Source: Bacteroidales bacterium
Lineage (GTDB): Bacteria; Bacteroidota; Bacteroidia; Bacteroidales; P3
Direction of reading: 5' to 3'
Length of the DNA stretch: 64,000 nt
Assembly (NCBI GenBank): GCA_024400545.1
Contig: JAKSMO010000002.1
Location: 1 to 64,000, forward strand
Positions 26,482 through 36,937 of this stretch are shown here, piece after piece. Within the stretch, counting starts at the first letter, position 1. Each line of letters begins with the position of its first letter. The translations under genes and the position numbers were made by a program. Below the pieces are notes generated by a model. It worked only from the letters and a program-made list of their open reading frames with translations, ran no database searches and had not been told where the DNA came from.

Positions 26482-28518
26482 ATGTCTGAAGAAAAGAAAA
26501 AAAACACACCCAAGGGGAAACCCACAAAATCCAAAGACTCCAAGCCTAAGAAAAGTTGGATAATATATGTCGTTTACGGCATTATCCTGGTGGCGTTGGG
26601 AAGCATGCTGCTAGGCCCAGATGCGAAATCGAGCGACCACAAAATCAAGTGGAGCAAACTTGAGAGAATACTGATGAAACAGGACTATTCTCGCATTGTG
26701 ATTGTGAATAAGGAATTTGCCGAAGTGTACATAAAGCCCTCGGCAATGAAGAAGGACACCCTATACCAGGATCTCTATTCCACCAATATGATGAATCAGA
26801 AGGTGCCTACTTCCGACTTTTACAAATATGAATTCATCACCCTTGAAAGTTTTGAGAAAGACATTGACAGTGTAGAAGCTAAGACAGGCGTGCGTATTGA
26901 GATGGAGCCTGAGAAACGTCACAGCGTGTGGAAAGATGTGCTGGTGATGTTCGGCCCATTCTTCCTGATCATAATATTCTTCATCATCATGAACCGCATG
27001 ACCCAGAAGCAGATGGGCGGCGGTGGCAACGGCATCTTTGGCGTTGGCAAAAGCAAGGCCAAGATGTATGACGGCAAGACCCCGACCAATGTCACGTTCA
27101 AAGATGTGGCGGGTTTGGCTGGCGCCAAAGAAGAGGTGATGGAAGTTGTGGACTTCCTCAAAAATCCCAAACGCTATACCGACTTGGGTGGTAAGATACC
27201 TAAGGGCGTGCTCCTGGTAGGTCCTCCGGGTACCGGTAAAACCCTTTTGGCCAAAGCTGTGGCTGGCGAAGCCAATGTGCCCTTCTTCTCCATGTCGGGT
27301 TCCGACTTCGTAGAGATGTTCGTCGGCGTGGGAGCCTCCCGTGTGCGCGACCTCTTTGAAGAAGCTAAGAAAAAATCGCCCTGCATTATCTTTATTGATG
27401 AAATTGACGCCGTGGGTCGTGCTCGTGGCAAAGCTGGTCTCAGCAATGCCAACGATGAGCGCGAGAACACCCTCAACCAGCTCCTCACCGAGATGGACGG
27501 CTTCAGCTCCGGCACCAACATCATTGTGCTGGCAGCCACCAACCGTGCCGAGATTCTTGACCCCGCATTGCTTCGTGCTGGCCGTTTCGACCGCCAGATT
27601 CATGTGGAGCTGCCTGACCTGGAAGAGCGCAAAGGCATCTTTGAAGTCCACTTGCGCAAGTTGAAGCTGAACAACAACAAGGACTCCGAAGGTTATGTTG
27701 ACCGCAAGTTCCTGGCCAAGCAAACCCCGGGTTTCTCGGGCGCAGATATTGCCAACGTATGTAACGAGGCCGCCCTCTGTGCTGCCCGCAAGAATAAGAA
27801 AGCCATCGAGAAACAAGACTTCCTGGATGCTGTTGACCGCATTGTAGGCGGATTGGAGAAGCGCACCAAGGTGCTTACCGAGCAGGAGAAGCGCACCGTG
27901 GCCTTCCACGAGAGTGGTCATGCCTCAGTAAGCTGGCTGCTGAAGGGTGCCGATCCCCTCATCAAGGTCACCATCGTGCCTCGTGGACAGAGTTTGGGTG
28001 CTGCGTGGTATCTGCCGGATGAGCGTCAGCTCACCACCTACGACCAGATGTTTGACAAGATGACCAGCCTTATGGCCGGACGTGCTGCTGAGGAAATCTT
28101 CTTTGGCAAAGTTGGTACCGGTGCCCTCAGCGACATTGAGCGCGCCACCAAGATGGCTCAGAGCATGGTAATCTATTATGGTATGAGTCCTGAACTCGGT
28201 AACATCAGCTTCTATGATCCCAGCGGTCAGAGCGAGTTTGGCTTCACCAAGCCTTTCAGCGAGAAGACTGCCGAAATTATCGACAAGGAGGTTCGCCGCA
28301 TGGTGGAAGAAGCCTATGCCCGCGCCAAGCAGATTATCTCCGAGCATCGTACCCAGATGGAAGAACTGGCTGGCCAACTCTTTGAAAAGGAAGTGCTCTT
28401 CCGCGAAGACTTGGAGCGCATATATGGCCCCCGAGAGGGTGAGGCTAAAGCAGAATTGGCAGAAGCAACCGAAAACACAGAAGTGCTTGACGAAAACAAT
28501 ACATCCAGTACCCTATAA
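26482..28518 (+). CDS. ftsH: ATP-dependent zinc metalloprotease FtsH
   Basis: 678 residues from the ATG at 26482. A Lys-rich cytoplasmic N-terminus is followed by TM1 ([18 protein letters not shown]), a periplasmic domain, TM2 ([15 protein letters not shown]), and an AAA domain with Walker A GPPGTGK at 247-253, Walker [10 protein letters not shown] and SRH ([20 protein letters not shown]). The M41 protease domain has HESGH (H476, E477, H480). It degrades misassembled membrane proteins and short-lived regulators as a hexamer. Complete and ordinary; part of the conserved rsfS-ftsH-cdsA order. Confidence 0.97.
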   Translation: MSEEKKKNTPKGKPTKSKDSKPKKSWIIYVVYGIILVALGSMLLGPDAKSSDHKIKWSKLERILMKQDYSRIVIVNKEFAEVYIKPSAMKKDTLYQDLYSTNMMNQKVPTSDFYKYEFITLESFEKDIDSVEAKTGVRIEMEPEKRHSVWKDVLVMFGPFFLIIIFFIIMNRMTQKQMGGGGNGIFGVGKSKAKMYDGKTPTNVTFKDVAGLAGAKEEVMEVVDFLKNPKRYTDLGGKIPKGVLLVGPPGTGKTLLAKAVAGEANVPFFSMSGSDFVEMFVGVGASRVRDLFEEAKKKSPCIIFIDEIDAVGRARGKAGLSNANDERENTLNQLLTEMDGFSSGTNIIVLAATNRAEILDPALLRAGRFDRQIHVELPDLEERKGIFEVHLRKLKLNNNKDSEGYVDRKFLAKQTPGFSGADIANVCNEAALCAARKNKKAIEKQDFLDAVDRIVGGLEKRTKVLTEQEKRTVAFHESGHASVSWLLKGADPLIKVTIVPRGQSLGAAWYLPDERQLTTYDQMFDKMTSLMAGRAAEEIFFGKVGTGALSDIERATKMAQSMVIYYGMSPELGNISFYDPSGQSEFGFTKPFSEKTAEIIDKEVRRMVEEAYARAKQIISEHRTQMEELAGQLFEKEVLFREDLERIYGPREGEAKAELAEATENTEVLDENNTSSTL

Positions 28519-28529
28519 CCCATTGTGAC

Positions 28530-29408
28530 ATGAAGACCTTTTGGATTCGAACTGCAAGCGCCCTTGTTTATGCTGTCCTCTTCTTGGGCTCCATATTCAT
28601 GGGCCGTATTACTGGAAATAACGAACTCGGCATCATCGTCCTCGCATTCTTTGGTGCATTTGTGGCATCTGGCTGCGCAATAGAATACTACCGTATTGCC
28701 GAATTAGGTGGCAACCATCCGAGCAGATATCTCGGAATCGTACTCACGGCAATGACCACTTTAGCCATGGCCCTGTTCGCCGATTGGGCAGACAGCGCAC
28801 AAAGCGACATCATAGTGTTGATTGCCTTCACCATCATGGGCTTGATTGTATTCCTATCCGTGCCCTGCGCCCTCATGGCTCAGTTGTGGAGAGATTCTCA
28901 AAATCCTTTCGGCGACGTGTTGCACACTTTGTTGCCCGTCATCTACTGTGCCATTCCCTTGGGGCTCATGACATGGTTGAATGACAACGGTATCCTTCCC
29001 GTGTGCGTACTCCTGGTGTGGGGCAACGACAGCTTTGCCTATATCGGAGGTTCGCTGGTCGGCAAACACAAGATGTGGCCCAAACACTCCCCTGGCAAAA
29101 CCTGGGAAGGCACAGCCATTGGCGTTGTCTGCTGCATGGCCATCGCCTATTTCGTCGGGCCGCTGTTTAACAGCCAGTATCCCATGATAGCGTGGATTGT
29201 ATTAGGACTTATTTGTGGCGTTGTAGGCACATTGGGCGACCTAGTTGAATCCATGCTCAAACGCTCTGTCGGCCTCAAGGATTCCGGCAATATCATGCCA
29301 GGTCACGGCGGCTTCCTCGACCGTTTCGATAGCCTGCTCATGATTCTCCCATTTGCATTTGTTATAATGTTTCTGTTCAGCCTTATCACTAATACCAATA
29401 TATTGTAG
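28530..29408 (+). CDS. cdsA: Phosphatidate cytidylyltransferase
   Basis: A 292-residue integral membrane enzyme with about seven or eight TM helices that makes CDP-diacylglycerol, the precursor of all phospholipids. The CdsA signature is at the C-terminus: GTLGDLVESMLKRSVGLKDS followed by GNIMPGHGGFLDRFDSLL. GNDSFAYIGGSLVGKHK and SPGKTWEG are also typical. It is 11 bases after ftsH and 3 bases ahead of psd, so lipid synthesis genes are coupled here. Confidence 0.96.
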   Translation: MKTFWIRTASALVYAVLFLGSIFMGRITGNNELGIIVLAFFGAFVASGCAIEYYRIAELGGNHPSRYLGIVLTAMTTLAMALFADWADSAQSDIIVLIAFTIMGLIVFLSVPCALMAQLWRDSQNPFGDVLHTLLPVIYCAIPLGLMTWLNDNGILPVCVLLVWGNDSFAYIGGSLVGKHKMWPKHSPGKTWEGTAIGVVCCMAIAYFVGPLFNSQYPMIAWIVLGLICGVVGTLGDLVESMLKRSVGLKDSGNIMPGHGGFLDRFDSLLMILPFAFVIMFLFSLITNTNIL

Positions 29409-29411
29409 TCT

Positions 29412-30083
29412 ATGTATTTTCATCGCGAAGGAAAACCCACTATGATCATCGTCCTCGCATTCGTGCTTTGCGTATGGGCGCTGATGGCGTTTTTTGTAGA
29501 TAATTGGACCATCTTTCATTCAGCGTTCGTCGTTGTCCTGTTCTTGTTCTGGATAGGCGTATCTCTCTTTTTCCGCATTCCCAAACGTGATTTTATCACT
29601 GACGGGAAGCGTATGATTGCCCCAGCCGACGGCACTGTGGTGGTCATTGAGGAAACCTACGAAAAAGAATACATTAAATCCGAGTGCGTCCAAGTGTCCA
29701 TCTTCATGTATGGTACCGATGTCCATGTCAACCGCTATCCTTGCGACGGCACCATTGAATACTATAAGTTCCATCGTGGCAACTATTTTGTAGCCTCGTA
29801 TCCCAAATCGAGCGTGCTCAACGAGCATTCCTCCGTGGGACTGCGACTGCCCGACGGCCAAAAAATCCTAATCCGCCAGGTGGCCGGCACAATGGCCCGC
29901 CGAATAGTTTGCTATGCCAAAGAAGGCGAACAAGTGAAGCAGAATCAGGAAATGGGATTCATTAAGTTTGGGTCGCGAGTTGACCTGTATGTGCCCAAGC
30001 ACTTCACCATAGACGCAAAATTACAAGACACCGTACGAAACGCAATCACTCCCATCATCACCATACAACCCCAACAAGCCTGA
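29412..30083 (+). CDS. psd: Phosphatidylserine decarboxylase
   Basis: 223 residues of the short (Psd II, archaeal-type) class that converts phosphatidylserine to phosphatidylethanolamine. A hydrophobic N-terminal hairpin (two TM segments, about 10-50) is followed by APADGTV, FMYGTDVHVNRYPCDGTIEY and the self-cleavage site KFGSRVD, where Ser becomes the pyruvoyl group. It starts 3 bases after cdsA and precedes the pseudouridine synthase by 2 bases. Confidence 0.94.
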   Translation: MYFHREGKPTMIIVLAFVLCVWALMAFFVDNWTIFHSAFVVVLFLFWIGVSLFFRIPKRDFITDGKRMIAPADGTVVVIEETYEKEYIKSECVQVSIFMYGTDVHVNRYPCDGTIEYYKFHRGNYFVASYPKSSVLNEHSSVGLRLPDGQKILIRQVAGTMARRIVCYAKEGEQVKQNQEMGFIKFGSRVDLYVPKHFTIDAKLQDTVRNAITPIITIQPQQA

Positions 30084-30085
30084 AT

Positions 30086-30757
30086 ATGTCGATAGCCGAC
30101 CAGATTATCTACGAGGACAACCACCTCATAGCCCTCAACAAGTTGCCCGGACAGATTGTGCAAGGCGACAAAACTGGTGATGTGCCATTGTCGGAATTGG
30201 TGAAAGATTTCATCAAACAACGAGACAACAAGCCTGGCAATGTTTTTTGTGGAGTGATACACCGCCTTGACCGTCCGGTCAGCGGCGTTTGTATTTTTGC
30301 AAAGACGAGCAAAGCTCTTTCTCGGATGAACGAGTTGGTAAAAAGTCGTGATTTCCACAAGACCTACCACGCCGTGGTGAAAGATATACCTTCTATGCCA
30401 GAAGGCACACTCGAAGATTATCTTGTGCGCAACGAAAAACAAAATAAGAGTTTTGTAACCCAAAACAGTAAGACGGAGGGTGCTAAACTTGCCAAACTAG
30501 ACTACCGACTACTGTCCACCTCCACAGGTGGCTACCATCTGCTGGAAGTCAATCTCCACACCGGACGTCATCACCAAATCCGTTGCCAATTGGCACATAT
30601 GGGCTGCCCCATCAAAGGGGATTTGAAATATGGTGCCCAGCGAAGCAATCCTGATGGGTCCATTTCGCTACATGCCTACCAGCTACAATTCGAACACCCT
30701 GTTCGGCACGAGATAGTGACAATAACAGCACCCGACCCTTGGAATTATTTTGAATAA
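30086..30757 (+). CDS. RluA family pseudouridine synthase
   Basis: 223 residues, catalytic domain only (no S4 domain). The active-site motif is VIHRLDRPVSGVCIFAKTSK with the catalytic Asp in HRLD. YHLLEVNLHTGRHHQIRCQL is the second conserved block. These enzymes isomerise uridine in rRNA or tRNA; the target is not predictable. It is the last gene of the tsaE-to-psd run. Confidence 0.94.
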   Translation: MSIADQIIYEDNHLIALNKLPGQIVQGDKTGDVPLSELVKDFIKQRDNKPGNVFCGVIHRLDRPVSGVCIFAKTSKALSRMNELVKSRDFHKTYHAVVKDIPSMPEGTLEDYLVRNEKQNKSFVTQNSKTEGAKLAKLDYRLLSTSTGGYHLLEVNLHTGRHHQIRCQLAHMGCPIKGDLKYGAQRSNPDGSISLHAYQLQFEHPVRHEIVTITAPDPWNYFE

Positions 30758-30841
30758 TAAAAAGAAATAGTGAATTAATAATACTTATTTATTAGAAAAC
30801 TTGAAATATAAATAACTTGAATTAGGCAAAAACCACAAGTA

Positions 30842-33800
30842 ATGAAAAAAACAATTAAAAATTTGCTTTTAGGTCTGCTCCTTATAAGTTCCTCGGCACT
30901 TATGGCGCAGTCGGTGATAACGAAAAGTAGCGACTATCGACAGTCGTCTTTCAGCTTTGTTGCACCACAGCTCAATGTTTCTACCCAACAAGCCAATGGC
31001 ACAACTTTCACAACCCTGCAAATGCAAGGTGCCGCACCCTCGCATGCCCTTGGTCGCCCCAACCTGCCCATTATATCCCAATTTATTGAGATACCTATCT
31101 GCTCAGCAGTAAAGGTTGACTACCAAATACGCCAGACCAAAACGCTTGACAATTTAAAATACCCCGTAATGCCGGCTCAGCCTGCTCCGAGCAAATCGCA
31201 GAAAGGTGCATTGCCATTTGTTTACGACAGCGCATACTACCAATCTAACAACAATGAGATTGACCGTGTGGTGGTTGAGACCATGGGTATCTCACGCGAC
31301 CGCAATGTGGCAATTCTTCGCGTGAATCCTGTAATTTACGATCCAACCACCGGCAGTCTTCAGCTGATCACTGCTATGGATATCACGTTACAGTTTGAAA
31401 ACGCTGACATTGCCGCCACCCAACAACTGCATTCCCGCTACTATTCGCCCGATTTTAGCTTGGGCCATAAGATTGAGGGTGCACTGCCTTGTTCTAAAGA
31501 GATCCGCTCTGGCGCCCCTATCCACTACCTTATCGTAGCTCATAGCAGCTTCCGCGACCAACTCAATGGTTTCATCAACTGGAAAAAGCGCCAGGGTTTC
31601 ATTGTTACCGTAGGTTATACCGACGATCCCAATGTGGGCACCACTTCGACCTCTATTGCCCAATATACCAAAAGTTTCTACACAAATGCCACGGAAGAGC
31701 TGCCTGCTCCCACTTACCTGCTTCTCGTTGGTGATGTGCAGCAAATACCTGCATTTAATGCTCGATGCACCCAGCCCTCTACCGACCACGTGTCCGACCT
31801 CTATTATACCACTTGGACCGACGGCGACAATATCCCCGACTGCTATATAGGCCGATTCTCTGCTCGTACTGTGGATGAACTTATTCCTCAAATCGAGAAG
31901 ACCCTTCTCTACGAAGGATACAACTTCCCCAACGACAGCTATCTGAGCCGCGGCATTCTCATTGCTGGCGAAGACCAGGGTTATAGTGGCGACAATGCCT
32001 ATCGCTATTCCGATCCCACTATGGACTATATTGCAAAGACATACGTCAATGCCTCCAACGGCTACACCACTTTCCATTACTTCAAAAACAATATCAACTT
32101 CGCACCCACTGGTGTAACAGTTGATGGCAGCTGCTCTGCAGCAGCCAATGCCAACATCTTAAGAAACTACTACAACGATGGCTATGGATTGGTGAACTAT
32201 AGCGCACACGGCTACGACGACGAGTGGTCCAAACCCAGCTTCAATGCCAACCACGCTTCGGCTATGACCAATCGCAACATGCCCTCAATCATGATTGGCA
32301 ACTGCTGCCTCTCTGGTAAGTTCAACACTCGCGCTTACGACGAATGTCTTGGCGAGGCACTTCTCCGCAAAGGTAATAATGCTGGTGCCGTAGCCTATTT
32401 TGGTGCAACCAACTCCACCTATTGGCCTCATGACTTCTCTTGGTCAGTAGGTATTCGCTCCAATATGTCAAATACCATGGATGCTAACTATGACTCCCAG
32501 CACCTTGGTATGTACGACCGTTTGTTCCACACCCACAACGAGCCTTTCAGCGCATGGCATATCACTGCTGGCGCCATGAATGTTGCCGGCAACACCGCTG
32601 TGCAAGAATATGGTAGCTACCAGCTTTACTACTGGGAAATCTACGAGCTCTTTGGCGACCCCTCACTCATGCCCTGGCTTGGCACTGCCTCCACAATGGA
32701 ACTCTCTTCTGCAGGTGTGCTGCCCCTCGGTTCCGGTACCTACAGTGTTACTGCTGTACCTTATGCCTATGTGGCACTCACCACTGCCGACGAACATGAT
32801 CTTATAGCAGCCACCTATGCTGATGCCCAGGGTGTTGCCGAACTGACAATTCCTTCCGACATCTGTGTTGGCGAGTACGAACTCTCAGCATGGGCACAAA
32901 ACTACAAACCCGCCTTCCAAACCATTCTGGTTAGCTCACTTGATGGCCCTTACGCACTCGTTGCCGAAATGCAGCCTACAGAATCTATTGTTCCTGGCCA
33001 AGTAAACAATTTCAATGTCAAGGTGGTCAATATGGGCAATTCCGATGTCAACTCTGGCCATATCAATTTTGAGAGTGCCAATGAAAACAGTGTTATTGTC
33101 AACACTTCAGCTTGGTTCAACAATATTGCAGCCAACGATACCATCACGCTTAATGGCATCTGCCCCATCTACGTTCCCGAATATGTTACCGACGGCAAGA
33201 CCATTAAGATCAAAGCCATTTGTGAATTTGGCGGAAACATGCCCTCGCAAAAGAACTTCAACTTTGAAGTATCCACACCAAAACTTGTACTTGCAAACAC
33301 CTCACTTTCCAGCGACCTTCTTCCTGGTACCACTACCAACCTCACTTGCGTTGTGGCCAACACGGGATCCAAGGATGCTGACAACATCACACTGAGCTTT
33401 GAATACCCATTTGAATTCATCAACATCACACCTGCCGACAACAATACAAATTACACCATCAATGCTAGTCAGCAGATTAATGCTAATTTCAACATCCAAG
33501 CCGATGCCACTGCACCTTTGGCCGACATTCCTGTTCGAATTCTTGCCAACTCAGAGTTCTTAGGCGAAATCATGGTGCGCTGCGGACATAGTAATCTTGA
33601 AGACTTCGAATCCAACTCCTTCAATACCTTCAATTGGAACATGAACAATTATGCTTGGGAAATCACCAACAGCAATGTTCACGCCGGTACCTTCAGCGCT
33701 CGTAGCAAGAGTAACCTTGGTGACAACAAAGAATCCGAAATGTCCATTACCTGGACCTCCTCCAATAACGACACCATTAGTTTCTACCACATGGTATCGT

Positions 33801-34594
33801 CGGAGTCTGGTTATGACAAATTCACTTTCAGCATTGATGGTAATGAGGTTCTTGAAACCTCTGGTAATGAAGATTGGAGCTACTACGCTTATGCCGTAAG
33901 CGCAGGCACCCACAACTTCGTATTCAAATATACCAAAGACTACTCTGCATCTCGCGGCCAAGACTGTGCATGGTTAGACAACATCCGACTCCCCTTCAAC
34001 GGTGATGTCTGCACGTTTATTATCGATACCGTATGTCAGCAAAACGAATACACCTATAACGGTAACACTATAAACCTCCATGAAAATGGCACCCGCACCT
34101 ATTCATTCCAAGATGGCAACGAAACTGATTATGTTTCCATCACAGTACTCCCTGCTCCCGACGTTACAATTGAACGAATCAACTGCGGCGGTTGCTTCCT
34201 TCTCAAAGCCAACGGTGCCACCTCCTATGTATGGAGCACTGGCGATCAAAGTCAATTCATCATCGTTTGTCCCGAAGAGGTCACCACTTATTCCGTAACC
34301 GGCTATCGAAATGGTTGCAGTGGCGAGGCCACTACTACCGTGTTGGACATCAACGATGTTAACGCCCCCGAATCCGTTGCACTCTATCCCAACCCCGCAA
34401 CCGACCGCGTTATCGTGGCCGCTCACGAAATGAAGAGCATTCAATTGCTCAACCTTATGGGACAGGTAATCTACTCCACAAAATCGAATACTGAATCTAT
34501 TTCGATCTACCTTCAAAGCATTCCTACAGGTATCTACTTGGTTCGTGTGGAAACCGCTCATGGTGTTGTGGTCAAGAAACTTGTTCGCAAATAA
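30842..34594 (+). CDS. Gingipain-like cysteine protease (C25) with T9SS type-A tail
   Basis: 1250 residues. A signal peptide (MKKTIKNLLLGLLLISSSAL then MAQ) and a C25 propeptide (~to residue 215) precede the catalytic domain. The catalytic pair is visible: His456 in NYSAHGYDDEW and Cys488 or Cys489 in MIGNCCLSGKF. Several Ig-like and jelly-roll modules follow (ELSSAGVLPLGSGTYSVTAV; ESNSFNTFNWNMNNYAW). The last ~80 residues are a type-A sorting domain (ALYPNPATDRVIV ... GIYLVRVETAHGVVVKKLVRK). It should be exported by the type IX system and either anchored or released. Known relatives include gingipains and PorU; this is not PorU, because PorU lacks a sorting tail. Own terminator follows. Confidence 0.92.
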   Translation: MKKTIKNLLLGLLLISSSALMAQSVITKSSDYRQSSFSFVAPQLNVSTQQANGTTFTTLQMQGAAPSHALGRPNLPIISQFIEIPICSAVKVDYQIRQTKTLDNLKYPVMPAQPAPSKSQKGALPFVYDSAYYQSNNNEIDRVVVETMGISRDRNVAILRVNPVIYDPTTGSLQLITAMDITLQFENADIAATQQLHSRYYSPDFSLGHKIEGALPCSKEIRSGAPIHYLIVAHSSFRDQLNGFINWKKRQGFIVTVGYTDDPNVGTTSTSIAQYTKSFYTNATEELPAPTYLLLVGDVQQIPAFNARCTQPSTDHVSDLYYTTWTDGDNIPDCYIGRFSARTVDELIPQIEKTLLYEGYNFPNDSYLSRGILIAGEDQGYSGDNAYRYSDPTMDYIAKTYVNASNGYTTFHYFKNNINFAPTGVTVDGSCSAAANANILRNYYNDGYGLVNYSAHGYDDEWSKPSFNANHASAMTNRNMPSIMIGNCCLSGKFNTRAYDECLGEALLRKGNNAGAVAYFGATNSTYWPHDFSWSVGIRSNMSNTMDANYDSQHLGMYDRLFHTHNEPFSAWHITAGAMNVAGNTAVQEYGSYQLYYWEIYELFGDPSLMPWLGTASTMELSSAGVLPLGSGTYSVTAVPYAYVALTTADEHDLIAATYADAQGVAELTIPSDICVGEYELSAWAQNYKPAFQTILVSSLDGPYALVAEMQPTESIVPGQVNNFNVKVVNMGNSDVNSGHINFESANENSVIVNTSAWFNNIAANDTITLNGICPIYVPEYVTDGKTIKIKAICEFGGNMPSQKNFNFEVSTPKLVLANTSLSSDLLPGTTTNLTCVVANTGSKDADNITLSFEYPFEFINITPADNNTNYTINASQQINANFNIQADATAPLADIPVRILANSEFLGEIMVRCGHSNLEDFESNSFNTFNWNMNNYAWEITNSNVHAGTFSARSKSNLGDNKESEMSITWTSSNNDTISFYHMVSSESGYDKFTFSIDGNEVLETSGNEDWSYYAYAVSAGTHNFVFKYTKDYSASRGQDCAWLDNIRLPFNGDVCTFIIDTVCQQNEYTYNGNTINLHENGTRTYSFQDGNETDYVSITVLPAPDVTIERINCGGCFLLKANGATSYVWSTGDQSQFIIVCPEEVTTYSVTGYRNGCSGEATTTVLDINDVNAPESVALYPNPATDRVIVAAHEMKSIQLLNLMGQVIYSTKSNTESISIYLQSIPTGIYLVRVETAHGVVVKKLVRK

Positions 34595-34607
34595 TAACGA
34601 TAATCAT

Positions 34608-34645
34608 TATAGAGGGCAACACTATTGGGTGTTGCCCTCTATATT
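34608..34645 (+). terminator. Terminator of the C25 protease gene
   Basis: TAGAGGGCAACAC and GTGTTGCCCTCTA form a strong stem around a short loop, followed by T-rich sequence. Confidence 0.85.
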
Positions 34646-34736
34646 TATATTACAATCTTACATCCAACCATCCAATAATAATATAAACTAACAACATCCT
34701 TATTTTATTCAACATCTAAGCATGCAAATAAATCAT

Positions 34737-35141
34737 ATGAAGAAGAAAATATTTTTCGCAGCCACCACCCTTGCCACCCTTGCACTATTCAGCGCATGCA
34801 CAAAACCGCACACTCCCTACGTTATAGAATGGCGATTCGAAGACACTAATATGAAAACAACCAATCTCCATGCATATGAAATGAAAGGAGACCAAATGAA
34901 CTCACAAAAATGGCGTAGCGAGTTTCACAAATTCGACACAATCGTCAGCAACGGCGATACGCACATTTACGCCTACGGCCAACTTAAAGACGCCGCATTA
35001 CCAGGGGCCGACGGCATATGCATATCTATCGAAAACATCATTACTCTTCAGTCCTATAACCTAGACACTATTTTCCCTATCGTCCAAGGTAAAGAAAACT
35101 TCATCACTATCACCCCTGACATGACTTGGACCAAACATTAA
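34737..35141 (+). CDS. Small lipoprotein, function unknown
   Basis: 134 residues from the ATG at 34737 (MKKKIFFAATTLATLALFSAC), with lipobox LFSAC and mature Cys at 21. An upstream in-frame ATG would spoil the signal peptide. The mature part is ~110 residues, beta-rich, without a domain that I recognise. It is a monocistronic gene between the C25 protease and the decarboxylase-like gene and has a clear terminator. Confidence 0.75.
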   Translation: MKKKIFFAATTLATLALFSACTKPHTPYVIEWRFEDTNMKTTNLHAYEMKGDQMNSQKWRSEFHKFDTIVSNGDTHIYAYGQLKDAALPGADGICISIENIITLQSYNLDTIFPIVQGKENFITITPDMTWTKH

Positions 35142-35171
35142 TCATCCCATTGGTCACAATCCAACTCACTT

Positions 35172-35207
35172 AATAAGGCCATTTTGTAAAAAATGGCCTT
35201 ATTTTTA
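35172..35207 (+). terminator. Terminator of the lipoprotein gene at 34737
   Basis: AATAAGGCCATTTT pairs with AAAATGGCCTTATT around a three-base loop, followed by Ts. Confidence 0.88.
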
Positions 35208-35309
35208 GCTATTTTACAAACATTTTATCATCCAAATAAAAAAAACATCAGCACGTAAACATTTACTAGACAGACTCTTTACACAAAAAATTCAGAAAAT
35301 ATGCAATTA

Positions 35310-35343
35310 TTTGTCATTTTATATACAAAAAATAGTACCTTTG
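35310..35343 (+). promoter_or_regulatory. Promoter of the decarboxylase-like gene
   Basis: TTTG at 35310-35313, a 22-base spacer and TACCTTTG at 35336-35343. The leader to the ATG at 35399 is about 50 bases. Confidence 0.6.
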
Positions 35344-35398
35344 CAAACAAATCCAATCAACTTAGATACACCTAAAACTAACAAACTAATTAAGTCGG

Positions 35399-36799
35399 AT
35401 GAAGAACAAATATTACGATTTGGTCGAACAGACCTTCGATTTCCCACAGGATGAATTTCGCACTGAAGATGGCGAACTCTACTTCCATGACATTCCTTTA
35501 ATGGAAATCATCAAGCAATACGGCACACCTCTGAAGATCACCTATCTGCCCAAGATAACCTCCCAAATACAGAGAGCAAAACGTATGTTCAATGTCGCTA
35601 TTGCCAAAACCGACTATCGCGGAACTTACAATTACTGCTATTGCACCAAGTCGTCCCACTTCAGTTTCGTACTCGAAGAAGCACTCAAGAACGATATCAA
35701 TCTCGAAACCTCTTCGGCTTTCGATATCAATCTCATCCAAGAACTCTACGAGCAGAAACTTGTTGACAAAGATAAATTTATCGTTTGCAACGGATACAAG
35801 CGCCAACAATATATTGAAAACATTGTAAATCTTTACAACGATGGCTGGCACAATGTGGTGCCCATCATTGATAACCGCAACGAATATCATTCGCTCGATT
35901 CACTTCTGGAGAACCCCGAAGTACCTATGAAGATTGGCATACGCATCGCATCGGAGGAAGAGCCAAAGTTTGACTTCTACACTTCGCGTCTGGGAATGCG
36001 TTATTCTGACATCGTCTCCTTCTACGAAGAGCAAGTCAAGCCCAATCCCAAATTCAAGTTCAAGATGCTCCATTTCTTCATCAACACCGGCATCCGCGAC
36101 ACTGCCTACTATTGGAACGAGTTGGCTAAATGTGTAAATGTTTATTGCGATCTCAAACGCGTTTGCCCCGATTTAGACAGCCTCAATATCGGTGGTGGAT
36201 TCCCCTGTAAGACCTCTCTTGCCGCCACCTACGACTACGAATACATGGCCGAAGAAGTGCTGGCTCAAATCAAGGCAATCTGCACCAACCGGGGTGTTGA
36301 CGAGCCCAATATCTTCACTGAATTCGGATCATTCACCGTTGGTGAAAGTGGCGCAACACTTTATTCCATCCTCGATGCCAAACAGCAGAACGACCGTGAG
36401 ATGTGGTATATGATTGACTCCTCTTTCATCACCACCCTGCCCGACACCTGGGGTATCAACCAACGCTTCATCATGCTCCCCATCAACCATTGGGATTGCG
36501 AATACCAGCGCGTATTCTTGGGCGGCCTCACTTGCGACAGCGAAGACTATTACAACGCCGACTCTCACGCCAACGCCATCTTCCTGCCCAAACTCCAAAA
36601 AGACGAGCCCCTTTACATCGGCTTTTTCCACACTGGCGCTTACCAAGAAAGCCTCGGCGGCTATGGTGGCATACAGCACTGCCTCATCCCTGCTCCCAAA
36701 CACATCATCATCGACAAAGATGAAAACGGCGAATACGTCACAAAACTCTTCGCCAAAGAGCAGAGCCACAAATCAATGCTAAAGATTCTGGGTTACTAG
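35399..36799 (+). CDS. Arginine decarboxylase-like fold-III PLP enzyme
   Basis: 466 residues of the alanine racemase/ornithine decarboxylase fold. The PLP lysine is in YCYCTKSSHFSFVLEEAL; ETSSAFDINLI, SLNIGGGFP (phosphate-binding Gly loop) and FTEFGSFTVGESG follow. The second half supplies VFLGGLTCDSEDYY (the CxSxD active-site motif) and YIGFFHTGAYQESLGG. The short Bacteroidota form of biosynthetic arginine decarboxylase fits length and motifs best (agmatine for polyamines). Diaminopimelate or carboxynorspermidine decarboxylase cannot be excluded from motifs alone. Single gene with own promoter and terminator. Confidence 0.82.
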   Translation: MKNKYYDLVEQTFDFPQDEFRTEDGELYFHDIPLMEIIKQYGTPLKITYLPKITSQIQRAKRMFNVAIAKTDYRGTYNYCYCTKSSHFSFVLEEALKNDINLETSSAFDINLIQELYEQKLVDKDKFIVCNGYKRQQYIENIVNLYNDGWHNVVPIIDNRNEYHSLDSLLENPEVPMKIGIRIASEEEPKFDFYTSRLGMRYSDIVSFYEEQVKPNPKFKFKMLHFFINTGIRDTAYYWNELAKCVNVYCDLKRVCPDLDSLNIGGGFPCKTSLAATYDYEYMAEEVLAQIKAICTNRGVDEPNIFTEFGSFTVGESGATLYSILDAKQQNDREMWYMIDSSFITTLPDTWGINQRFIMLPINHWDCEYQRVFLGGLTCDSEDYYNADSHANAIFLPKLQKDEPLYIGFFHTGAYQESLGGYGGIQHCLIPAPKHIIIDKDENGEYVTKLFAKEQSHKSMLKILGY

Positions 36800-36825
36800 C
36801 TAGCACCTTTCGCAATTAACCATAC

Positions 36826-36858
36826 AAGGGTAGTTGCCTTAAGGCAACTGCCCTTTTT
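36826..36858 (+). terminator. Terminator of the decarboxylase-like gene
   Basis: AAGGGTAGTTGCC pairs with GGCAACTGCCCTT around TTAA, with one imperfect pair, followed by a T run. Confidence 0.85.
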
Positions 36859-36901
36859 CCAGGTTTCCCAACCTTCATCCCAACAGCAATATACATTTTA
36901 T

Positions 36902-36933
36902 TTTGTTCATATAAATAAAAAAGTGTATCTTTG
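36902..36933 (+). promoter_or_regulatory. Promoter overlapping the thioesterase start
   Basis: TTTG at 36902-36905, 20 bases, then TATCTTTG at 36926-36933. The ATG at 36938 lies only 4 bases after the box, so transcription should begin at or within a few bases of the start codon. Confidence 0.65.
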
Positions 36934-36937
36934 CACC